Of a DNA stretch of 59,579 nt, positions 26,873 through 34,146 are shown piece after piece. A program made the position numbers and the translations under genes. Where the stretch lies: positions 1-59,579 of the forward strand of contig JAILJR010000211.1 of NCBI GenBank assembly GCA_024694565.1. Reading direction: 5' to 3'. Source of the stretch: Butyrivibrio sp. (GTDB taxonomy: Bacteria; Bacillota; Clostridia; Lachnospirales; Lachnospiraceae). The notes under the pieces were generated by a model. It was not told where the DNA came from. It saw only the letters and a list, made by a program, of their open reading frames with translations, and searched no databases. How positions within the stretch are numbered: the stretch's first letter is position 1; every line of letters starts with the position of its first letter.

Positions 26873-26919
26873 AAGGTCAAAACGCTTGAAATCAAAGCGT
26901 TTTGACCTTATCATTTTTT
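26873..26919 (+). terminator. Terminator after glgP
   Basis: A 15-bp perfect stem AAGGTCAAAACGCTT (26873-26887) / AAGCGTTTTGACCTT (26895-26909) is followed by ATCATTTTTTA. A weaker hairpin GGGCAA/TTGCCC sits just after the stop (26829-26848). Confidence 0.8.
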
Positions 26920-26934
26920 ATGGATAACGATGAA

Positions 26935-26990
26935 ATGAGTCGCCGGACAACAGCTCGCCCGGACAGATGAGCTTTTGCCGGACGACTCAT
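26935..26990. repeat. Solo C palindrome upstream of the EAL protein
   Basis: ATGAGTCGCCGGACAACAGCTC (left) and GAGCTTTTGCCGGACGACTCAT (right) pair with a few mismatches. It has no A or B core. It ends six bases before the GGAGG SD of the next gene and so forms a hairpin in the 5' leader. Confidence 0.75.
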
Positions 26991-27008
26991 GAAATGGAGG
27001 TTGGATTC

Positions 27009-28760
27009 ATGGAAAAGAGGTTTTTTGATGCCGGTATAAGCGGCATCATCCCAGTGGGGCTGCCGGGTGGATTCTTTATTTATGAGGCTAATGGACATGA
27101 GAGTGTTCTTTATGCTGGGCCGAATGTTCTTGCGCTGTATGGGTGCGAGAATATGGGTGAGTTTATTGAGCTGACGGGCGGAACCTTTCAGGGAATGGTT
27201 CACCCCGATGACTATAATCGGATACAGAATCAGATTCAGGCACAGACTATTTTTGGTGAAAAGAAGCATGACTATGTCCGCTACCGCATTATGACAAGGC
27301 AGGGAACCGAGAGGTATGTGGAGGACTTTGGGCATCTGCTTCACAGAGGTGACGGCAAGAGCTACTACTATGTGTACATAGTTGATGTCGACCAGAACGA
27401 GTATTACAACAAGAACAGGAACTCTTTTGCGGAAGCGGAGATACTATCTGCGAATCAGGAGAATGATGAACTGACGGGACTTCTCAATATGACATTCTTT
27501 TACCAGAAAACAACAATGTTTCTTGGTTCATATGAGAGCAGGCGCCAGGACATTTCTTTTATCCACTTTGATATTCCGAACTTCAAGTTCTTCAATGAAA
27601 GGAACGGCTTCAAGCTTGGAGATGAGCTGCTGTGCGACATGGCGAAGGCGATAAGAAAAGAATTTGCTATCGGGGGAATCGTGTCGAGGTTTTCCGATGA
27701 CCACTTCGTCGTATGTGCAACAGGAGACCGGGACAGCGTCATCAGGCGTGTCGAGTCGGTCTATAGGCAGATGCTGCTGACTGATGATGTCAACAAGAAG
27801 GTCAGGGTCAAGGCAGGAATCTACTTTATGGACGACAGGAGGTCAGAGATAGGCCTTGCCTGTGATCACGCCCGTCTTGCCTGCAACAGCATAAAGAACC
27901 GCCACGACATTAATTACTGCATCTATGATGAGCTTCTCCGTGAGAATCTTCGAAAGCAGCAGTATGTGATCGATCATATCGACGAGGCCATTGAGAACGA
28001 GTACATAAAGGTTTACTATCAGCCCGTGATAAGGGTAAAGACGGGAGAGATATGCGGCTATGAGGCACTCGTGCGGTGGGTGGATCCCAAGATGGGATTT
28101 CTTTCACCGGGGGACTTTATCAGCACACTTGAGCAGTATCACCTGATCCATCTGTTAGATACATTTATGGTTAAAAAAGTCTGTGAGGACTATAATCAGC
28201 TGAAAAATGAGGGAAAGGAGCTGGTGCCTGTTTCCATCAACATTTCAAGACTGGATTTTGAGCTCTGCGACATATTCGGGATCGTCGAGGAAACGAGGGC
28301 AAAGTATGATGTGCCGCGCAAAATGCTTGATCTTGAGATCACAGAGAGTGCCCTTGACCAGAACGGCGGCTATATCAAACAAGAATGTGACAGGATGAGG
28401 GAGCTTGGCTACAGCATATGGATCGATGACTTCGGCTCGGGGTATTCATCGCTTAATACTGTGGCAGAGTACAACTTTGATGTGCTTAAGCTGGACATGG
28501 TATTTATGAGGAGCTTCAGCAACAACTCCAAGACTGCAAAGCTGCTCTCCTTCATCATGAAGGGAGCAAGAGCTATGGATGTGGCTCCGCTCTGTGAAGG
28601 CGTTGAGACAAAAGAGCAGTACGAATTCTTAAAAGGCATATGCTGCGAGAGGGTACAGGGATATTTCTTCGGAAAGCCCATGCCAATGGAGGAGACCCGT
28701 GCAATAACAATGGCAAAAGGAATGAAGTGGGAAACACCGGAGTACCGGGACATCAGATAA
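27009..28760 (+). CDS. PAS, degenerate GGDEF, EAL phosphodiesterase
   Basis: This 583-residue protein starts at the ATG at 27009 (GGAGG eight bases upstream) rather than an upstream in-frame ATG within the leader hairpin. It has a PAS-like domain (~20-115), a GGDEF fold (~154-310) whose signature is RFSDDHF instead of GGDEF and thus is likely catalytically dead but may bind GTP or act as regulator, and an intact EAL domain (~325-570) with YEALVRW, LEITES, DDFGSGYSSL and EGVET. It should hydrolyse c-di-GMP, controlled by the sensor. No transmembrane segment is seen, so it is cytoplasmic. The next gene starts nine bases later. Confidence 0.9.
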   Translation: MEKRFFDAGISGIIPVGLPGGFFIYEANGHESVLYAGPNVLALYGCENMGEFIELTGGTFQGMVHPDDYNRIQNQIQAQTIFGEKKHDYVRYRIMTRQGTERYVEDFGHLLHRGDGKSYYYVYIVDVDQNEYYNKNRNSFAEAEILSANQENDELTGLLNMTFFYQKTTMFLGSYESRRQDISFIHFDIPNFKFFNERNGFKLGDELLCDMAKAIRKEFAIGGIVSRFSDDHFVVCATGDRDSVIRRVESVYRQMLLTDDVNKKVRVKAGIYFMDDRRSEIGLACDHARLACNSIKNRHDINYCIYDELLRENLRKQQYVIDHIDEAIENEYIKVYYQPVIRVKTGEICGYEALVRWVDPKMGFLSPGDFISTLEQYHLIHLLDTFMVKKVCEDYNQLKNEGKELVPVSINISRLDFELCDIFGIVEETRAKYDVPRKMLDLEITESALDQNGGYIKQECDRMRELGYSIWIDDFGSGYSSLNTVAEYNFDVLKLDMVFMRSFSNNSKTAKLLSFIMKGARAMDVAPLCEGVETKEQYEFLKGICCERVQGYFFGKPMPMEETRAITMAKGMKWETPEYRDIR

Positions 28761-28769
28761 GGATAAGTT

Positions 28770-29342
28770 ATGAACGAGTTTTTTATAAGAAGTGCTACCC
28801 CAAATGACGCAGGGGAGCTTTTGCAGATTTATGATTATTATGTCAGGGAGACGGCAGTTACTTATGAGTATGTGACTCCTTCTCCGGAGGAATTCAGGGA
28901 AAGGATCGAAAAGACTCTTAAAAAATACCCGTACCTTGTAGTTGAAGAAAAAAGGCCGGATGGAAAGAAGGGGCGGCTTCTTGGCTATGCATATGCCTCT
29001 GCTTTTCATGAGCGGGAGGCCTATAAGTGGTGCGTTGAGCTGTCTGTTTATCTTGATAAGGACAGCCGGAGGCAGGGAATCGGAAGAAAGCTGTATGATG
29101 AGCTTGAGAGGATGCTTGGGAATATGGGCTTCCTCAATCTCAATGCCTGCATAGCCATGCCTGACAGCGAGGATGAGCACCTCACTCTCGCCAGCATAAG
29201 ATTCCACGAGAAGATGGGCTTTTCCATGGTAGGAGAATTCCACAAGTGCGGCTTCAAATTTGACAGGTGGTACAACATGGTCTGGATGGAAAAGCTCATT
29301 GGTGAGCACAATTCCACCCCGCCTCAGATTAAAACGATTTAG
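28770..29342 (+). CDS. GNAT-family N-acetyltransferase (phosphinothricin-acetyltransferase-like)
   Basis: This 190-residue enzyme has the GNAT acetyl-CoA pyrophosphate loop (VYLDKDSRRQGIGRKLYDEL) and the C-terminal FHEKMGF and FKFDRWYNMVWME pattern typical of the Pat/Bar-type subgroup, which acetylates small amine substrates. The SD AAGGATAAG precedes the ATG. It starts nine bases after the EAL gene and may be co-transcribed. The true substrate is unknown. Confidence 0.9.
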   Translation: MNEFFIRSATPNDAGELLQIYDYYVRETAVTYEYVTPSPEEFRERIEKTLKKYPYLVVEEKRPDGKKGRLLGYAYASAFHEREAYKWCVELSVYLDKDSRRQGIGRKLYDELERMLGNMGFLNLNACIAMPDSEDEHLTLASIRFHEKMGFSMVGEFHKCGFKFDRWYNMVWMEKLIGEHNSTPPQIKTI

Positions 29343-29348
29343 GGGATG

Positions 29349-29410
29349 TTACAATGCAGTTGCCAGCCAGCCGGAGCAGGCCGGAACAAGTGAAAGACTG
29401 AGCAGGGGAG
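29349..29410. repeat. Left half of a type B palindromic element
   Basis: TTACAATGCAGTTGCCAGCC begins an arm matching the left side of the full B element at 54072 (through GAAAGACTGAGC) and stops at about 29410. It has no core or right arm; a second short TATAATTCAG motif follows at 29419. Confidence 0.65.
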
Positions 29411-29551
29411 CTTTTAGTTATAATTCAGCAGGCGGAAGCATAAGTTTTTAGTTACTTCTTTGCTTTGACGTGATAAAATGGTTTGGGGGTCATTGGATTC
29501 CCGCATCAGTTTTTTTGGAATGATAAAAGATTACTATGGAGGGAGACAAAA

Positions 29552-30919
29552 ATGAGCACAATACCATACAAGATCTATCTTGAGGAGTCGGAGATGCCTA
29601 AGCAGTGGTACAACGTCAGGGGCGATATGAAGAAGAAGCCTGCGCCGCTGCTTAATCCCGGAACTTTGCAGCCCATGACAATTGATGAGCTGTCGGGAGT
29701 TTTCTGCAGGGAGCTGGCAGAGCAGGAGCTTGACGACACTTCAAGGTTTATCGATATACCGGAGGAAATCAGAAATTTCTACCGCATGTATCGTCCTTCA
29801 CCTCTTGTGAGGGCCTACTGCCTTGAGGAGAAGCTGGGAACTCCGGCACATATCTACTACAAATTTGAAGGAAACAATACTTCAGGAAGCCACAAGCTCA
29901 ATTCAGCTATTGCACAGGCTTATTATGCCAAAAAGCAGGGGCTTAAAGGTGTTACCACCGAGACCGGAGCCGGCCAGTGGGGAACTGCTCTTTCCATGGC
30001 ATGTTCATACTTTGACCTCGACTGCCAGGTATACATGGTAAAGGTTTCCTATGAGCAGAAGCCCTTCAGGCGCGAAGTCATGAGGACCTACGGAGCAAAG
30101 GTCACACCTTCTCCTTCCATGGAGACGCAGATCGGAAGAAAGATAAACGAGGAGTTCCCGGGAACCACAGGAAGTCTTGGCTGTGCCATCTCAGAGGCTG
30201 TTGAGGCAGCGACAACCCAGGAAGGATACCGCTATGTTCTTGGTTCAGTTCTTTCTCAGGTACTTCTTCATCAGTCTGTTATCGGTCTTGAGACAAAGGC
30301 TGCACTTGATAAATACGGAATAAAGCCCGACATGATCATTGGCTGTGCAGGCGGCGGATCAAACCTCGGAGGACTCATATCTCCGTTTGCAGGCGAGATG
30401 CTCCGCGGTGAGAATCAGTATGAGATCATCGCAGTTGAGCCTGCTTCATGTCCAAGTCTTACAAGAGGTGTCTACGCCTACGACTTCTGTGATACAGGAA
30501 AGGTATGTCCTCTTGCCAAGATGTACACACTTGGAAGCGGCTTCATTCCTTCAGCAAACCATGCAGGCGGACTTCGCTATCACGGCATGAGCAGCGTTGT
30601 ATCAGAGCTCTATGATCAGGGACTTATAAAGGCGAGAAGTGTAGAGCAGACCAGCGTATTCGAGGCTGCTGAGACATTCGCAAGGGTTGAGGGAATTCTT
30701 CCCGCACCTGAGTCAAGTCATGCAATCCGCGTGGCCATCGACGAGGCACTTAAGTGCAAGGAGACAGGTGAGGAAAAGAACATTGTCTTTGGACTTACAG
30801 GCACAGGCTATTTCGACATGGTTGCCTATCAGAAGTACAACGACAGAGAGATGAACGACTATATTCCTACAGATGAGGAGCTGCAGAAATCAATTTCAAA
30901 GCTTCCAAAGGTAGAGTAA
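29552..30919 (+). CDS. TrpB-like pyridoxal-phosphate enzyme (TrpB2 type)
   Basis: This 455-residue enzyme resembles the TrpB2 subgroup of tryptophan synthase beta chains. The PLP lysine is Lys115 in SGSHKLNSA, the phosphate-binding loop is GCAGGGSNLGG, and ETGAGQWGTALS is conserved. TrpB2 proteins condense indole (or a related nucleophile) with serine, often without a TrpA partner. No other trp gene is nearby. The start at 29552 is supported by GGAGGGAG; an upstream in-frame ATG at 29483 lies in the leader and has no SD. Confidence 0.93.
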   Translation: MSTIPYKIYLEESEMPKQWYNVRGDMKKKPAPLLNPGTLQPMTIDELSGVFCRELAEQELDDTSRFIDIPEEIRNFYRMYRPSPLVRAYCLEEKLGTPAHIYYKFEGNNTSGSHKLNSAIAQAYYAKKQGLKGVTTETGAGQWGTALSMACSYFDLDCQVYMVKVSYEQKPFRREVMRTYGAKVTPSPSMETQIGRKINEEFPGTTGSLGCAISEAVEAATTQEGYRYVLGSVLSQVLLHQSVIGLETKAALDKYGIKPDMIIGCAGGGSNLGGLISPFAGEMLRGENQYEIIAVEPASCPSLTRGVYAYDFCDTGKVCPLAKMYTLGSGFIPSANHAGGLRYHGMSSVVSELYDQGLIKARSVEQTSVFEAAETFARVEGILPAPESSHAIRVAIDEALKCKETGEEKNIVFGLTGTGYFDMVAYQKYNDREMNDYIPTDEELQKSISKLPKVE

Positions 30920-30946
30920 AGATACCAAAGAGAAATATCACTAAAC

Positions 30947-30972
30947 TGCCCGGCATGCTCCTATGCCGGGCA
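30947..30972 (+). terminator. Likely terminator hairpin after the TrpB-like gene
   Basis: TGCCCGGCAT / ATGCCGGGCA is a perfect 10-bp stem with a six-base loop. The following sequence (ATTCTTGAAATT) is only weakly T-rich. Confidence 0.55.
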
Positions 30973-31076
30973 ATTCTTGAAATTATAGGTTTTTGAGCAG
31001 CATTTCAATGTTGGCCAACGTGAGCCGGAGCCGGTCAGTTGGCCCTTTGATGGTCGGCCCTTATGGATAAAAATAT

Positions 31077-32849
31077 ATGAAGAATAAAAAGAATATTGGA
31101 TTTATTGTTGTTTTTTCTGTTGCAGCCGTGTTATATATTCTTGCCCTTGAGCTATCAAAGAATACACTCTGGGGCTGGGCACTTGCAATTGCGGCTCTCA
31201 CAATCATGTACATTCTGTATACAAAGTTTTTTTCAGAGAAAAAATGGTACATTAAGGTCCTTTCCTTTATCTGTATGTTCGTAGTACTTTTCGGGATTTA
31301 CAGGATAAGCTATCCGCCGTACAGACTGATGCCGGCGGTGAGCGTTAAAAATCCCGGGGCTACGGAAGTGATAAGAGTTGCCCAGGGAGAGCTTACCGGT
31401 GTCTACAATGCTGACAATACTGTTGAGGTCTTTACCGGGATCCCATATGCAAAGCCTCCTGTAGGAGAGCTGCGGTGGAAGGAACCGCAGGAGCCCGAAA
31501 GCTGGGAAGGAGTGCGCGTCTGCGATCACTTTGCACCCAGGTTCATGCAGCCACAGAGACAGCCGATGGCGGATTCTGTTGTGGGGCTGGTCGTCTATAA
31601 CAACTTTGCCTGGTTTGATCCTACCGACAATTATCAGGAAGCAATGAGCGAGGATGCGCTGTACCTCAATGTCTGGAAGCCTGAGGGGGATGTCAGTAAG
31701 TGTCCTGTTCTTTTCTACATTCACGGAGGCTCACTTCAGACCGGATCGCCTTCCTTTAGTCATTACAACGGCGAAGCTTATGCAAAGCGCGGAATAGTGT
31801 TTGTTGACTTTGGGTACAGGCTCAATATTTTTGGATATTTCGCAGATGAGGAGCTTGCCGAAGAATCTGCCAATAATACTACCGGAAACTATGGGCTTCT
31901 CGACCAGATTCAGGCACTGAAGTGGGTTCACGAGAATATCTCTGCCTTCGGTGGAGATCCCGACAATATAACTATCGCGGGTGAGTCAGCAGGGTCTTCA
32001 AGTGTGAATGCAATCTGCGTGTCACCTCTTGCAAAAGGTCTTTTCAGAAGGGCAATCGGAGAGAGCAGCGGCATTTGCACCAATAAGCCTTTCCATACCT
32101 TCCGCCCCTATGATGAAGCGCTTGAGATGAAAAAGAAGGTGTATGATACCTTTGGTGCCGGGAGCATTGAAGAGCTTCGCAGCATCGATGCAAAAGAGCT
32201 AGTGAAAGCAGCCGGCGAATACAATTCCATGACTGTGGATGGCTATGCTATACCAAGGCAGCCTGCAGAAATCTACAGATCCGGAGAAAACAACGAGGAG
32301 GCACTTCTTAACGGGTATAATGCCGCTGAGGCTGATGTGTTCACTCTTTTCGGAAAGGTCACCGGGGACAACTACGCGGAGTTATTGAAGGATGAGCTTG
32401 GGGACTGTGCTGAGCAGCTTGTTAAGCTTTATCCTCCGGGGGATGATCCCAAGGCACAGTATGACGACATCATGAGTGCAGCCTGGTTTTCCTACAGCCA
32501 TTACACCTGGTCACGGTATATGGCAAAAGAGGGACGACCTGTTTTTGAATATTACTTCACTAAGGATAATAAGGGACTTGGAACCAATCATGCAGGTGAG
32601 CTTCCATACTTTTACGGAAACCTCGCTTCGATGCCGCAGAACTTTACGGAATCAGACTATGAGCTGTCAGAAACGATCATGGATTATATCGAGAATTATG
32701 TGCGGACAGGCAATCCAAACAAAGAGGGGCTTCCAAAGTGGGACGACTTTTCCGAGGATGAGACAAGAATTCTTGAGCTTGGAAGCGACATAAGAATGGT
32801 GACAGACGTAAACCTCGATATCTATCAGATTTTGGATACAATAGAGTAA
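31077..32849 (+). CDS. Membrane-anchored type B carboxylesterase
   Basis: This 590-residue alpha/beta hydrolase has the classic carboxylesterase B motifs: EDALYLNVW, nucleophile Ser304 in GESAGSSSVN, and His505 in NHAGELPYF. Unlike secreted or soluble family members it begins with about three transmembrane helices (~5-25, 30-50, 58-76), so the catalytic domain should face outward from the membrane. No strong SD lies before the ATG. Ester bonds of plant cell-wall or lipid origin are possible substrates, and the family is broad. Confidence 0.88.
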   Translation: MKNKKNIGFIVVFSVAAVLYILALELSKNTLWGWALAIAALTIMYILYTKFFSEKKWYIKVLSFICMFVVLFGIYRISYPPYRLMPAVSVKNPGATEVIRVAQGELTGVYNADNTVEVFTGIPYAKPPVGELRWKEPQEPESWEGVRVCDHFAPRFMQPQRQPMADSVVGLVVYNNFAWFDPTDNYQEAMSEDALYLNVWKPEGDVSKCPVLFYIHGGSLQTGSPSFSHYNGEAYAKRGIVFVDFGYRLNIFGYFADEELAEESANNTTGNYGLLDQIQALKWVHENISAFGGDPDNITIAGESAGSSSVNAICVSPLAKGLFRRAIGESSGICTNKPFHTFRPYDEALEMKKKVYDTFGAGSIEELRSIDAKELVKAAGEYNSMTVDGYAIPRQPAEIYRSGENNEEALLNGYNAAEADVFTLFGKVTGDNYAELLKDELGDCAEQLVKLYPPGDDPKAQYDDIMSAAWFSYSHYTWSRYMAKEGRPVFEYYFTKDNKGLGTNHAGELPYFYGNLASMPQNFTESDYELSETIMDYIENYVRTGNPNKEGLPKWDDFSEDETRILELGSDIRMVTDVNLDIYQILDTIE

Positions 32850-32900
32850 AAACTTTGAATCAGATCATTGGGCAGTCAGGGCGGAATGCATGGCTGCCTA

Positions 32901-33392
32901 TTAATCTGTCCGGATTCTTGCGGCAATCAGCCCCCCTATGAAACCTACCAGCATACCGCTGAATATACCCGTTATCCAGAGAACGGGGAGGTACAGAGCA
33001 ATTGCTTTGGTGTTCATTACAAGCATTGCTACGATTATCTGACCGATATTGTGCGTAACCCCTCCTGCGATGCTGACACCGACCATTCCAAAGCGGTCAC
33101 TTTTTTTCAAAAGTATCATAACTGCAGTTGAAAGGCATCCGCCGACCAGGGAAAAGACAAATGAGAGTGGACTGCCGAACAGCATGGCAAGGACAATGAT
33201 CCGGACTATGTTGATGATTATGGCAGCCCTTTCTGAAACGGCGTAAAGGGAAAAGAGAACTACAATATTTGTAAGACCGATCTTCATGCCGGGAATCGCC
33301 ACAAATGCCGGGATCAGTGTTTCAATATATCCAAGTATGAGTGCGAGAGCAGTCAGAACTCCGTAGAGAGCTGTTTTCTTTGCCTTATTCAT
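32901..33392 (-). CDS. Gx-type membrane transporter (HepT-like family)
   Basis: This 163-residue integral membrane protein has about five hydrophobic segments and the pattern FVAIPGMKIGLTNIVVLFSL typical of the Gx_transp family. I chose the ATG at 33392 because GGAGAG lies seven bases upstream. It follows the NusG-domain-II gene in the same minus-strand operon, a pairing often seen in Firmicutes and, from memory, present as EetA/EetB-like partners in Gram-positive extracellular electron transfer loci. The substrate is not established; quinone or flavin-linked roles have been discussed. Confidence 0.85.
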   Translation of the reverse strand: MNKAKKTALYGVLTALALILGYIETLIPAFVAIPGMKIGLTNIVVLFSLYAVSERAAIIINIVRIIVLAMLFGSPLSFVFSLVGGCLSTAVMILLKKSDRFGMVGVSIAGGVTHNIGQIIVAMLVMNTKAIALYLPVLWITGIFSGMLVGFIGGLIAARIRTD

Positions 33393-33454
33393 AGAATTCT
33401 CTCCAAAAAGCATTTTTCTCCTGTTCTTTTCATTGCAATCTTCCACAAGTGTTG

Positions 33455-33586
33455 GATCGCTATTATTTCATTCTCACGAAAAGTGCCGGATCATTATTAT
33501 CTCATTCTCAAGAAAATTGCCGAATCACTATTATTTCATTCTCAAGAAAATTGCCGGATCACTATTATTTCTCACGAAAAGTGCGC
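33455..33586. repeat. 34-bp tandem repeat starting in the NusG-II gene 3' end
   Basis: Three units of exactly 34 bp (33455-33488, 33489-33522, 33523-33556) and a fourth of 30 bp (33557-33586, missing CATT) lie head to tail. The consensus is GATCACTATTATTTCATTCTCAAGAAAATTGCCG. The fourth and third units encode the last residues and the stop codon of the NusG-II protein, so the array is an amplification of the gene's own tail. Confidence 0.9.
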
Positions 33587-33965
33587 CAACAATCGTATCA
33601 TATTCATTTTCGCCATCATCCTTCGTGATCTCGATTACGACCCTGTTTGGCAGGCATATCACCGACTGGCCGGTTTTCGATATCCTGCCCATGTTCTCAC
33701 AGAGATGATCAGGACATGAGGAGTCTTTTAAATAAGCATATCCGTCTCTGATCACAAGAGTATTTACTCCACCATTATACCCATTGATAACATATTCGGT
33801 GTCATCTGACAGAGAAAAGGAACCGGAATACTCCCCGTCAATGGATATCTTTACATAAGCTCCATTATCCTGCACCATAAAATAATATGCAGCTATGGCA
33901 GAAAAAATTAAAAGAAGAGCTGCTATGAGATAAAAGTCATTTTTTCTTAACAATCTTTTTTCCAA
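33531..33965 (-). CDS. NusG-domain-II extracytoplasmic protein
   Basis: This 144-residue protein starts with TTG, 5-6 bases behind AAGGAGAG. An N-terminal anchor (~11-30, FYLIAALLLIFSAIAAYYF) leads to a beta-rich NusG_II-type domain with the family's Cys pair (SSCPDHLCENMG) and PNRVVIEI. It lies on the outer side of the membrane. It precedes the Gx transporter gene and is probably functionally linked to it. Its last ~18 residues are encoded by two units of a 34-bp tandem repeat, an odd C-terminal tail. Confidence 0.88.
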   Translation of the reverse strand: MEKRLLRKNDFYLIAALLLIFSAIAAYYFMVQDNGAYVKISIDGEYSGSFSLSDDTEYVINGYNGGVNTLVIRDGYAYLKDSSCPDHLCENMGRISKTGQSVICLPNRVVIEITKDDGENEYDTIVGALFVRNNSDPAIFLRMK

Positions 33966-34000
33966 GCCGGCTCTCCTTCAAATTAAACAATCTATAGAAC

Positions 34001-34029
34001 ATCATAACATATTATGAGTTGCCCGACAA
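34001..34029 (-). promoter_or_regulatory. Promoter of the NusG-II/Gx operon whose -35 lies in a repeat module
   Basis: On the minus strand TTGTCG (34024-34029, inside the C module) is 17 bases from TATGAT (34001-34006). The start codon is 36 bases further. The mobile-looking repeat may thus provide the -35 element. Confidence 0.5.
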
Positions 34030-34069
34030 AAGCTCGCCAGTCCGGCTGGCTGACCACTGGATTGCAACC
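34014..34069. repeat. Hybrid C-left / B-right arm element
   Basis: ATGAGTTGCCCGACAAAAGC and the rest of the left C module run straight into GGCTGGCTGACCACTGGATTG, the right arm of a type B element. No core is left. This looks like the product of recombination between different elements. Confidence 0.65.
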
Positions 34070-34074
34070 GGTAC

Positions 34075-34106
34075 GATTATTGTTATCAAGAAGAAAAACA
34101 ATAATC
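34075..34106. promoter_or_regulatory. Perfect 10-bp inverted repeat upstream of the YfhO gene
   Basis: GATTATTGTT and AACAATAATC are separated by 12 bases, 41 bases before the gene start. There is no T-run, so an operator for the YfhO-CotH-VTC operon is more likely than a terminator. The regulator is unknown. Confidence 0.45.
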
Positions 34107-34146
34107 TATACATGATTGTTGGCTTCGTGTTAAAATATGTACTGAT

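Noticed and set aside
33455-33586. CRISPR array
   Set aside because: The units are directly contiguous without spacers and arise from the end of a gene; no cas genes are present.
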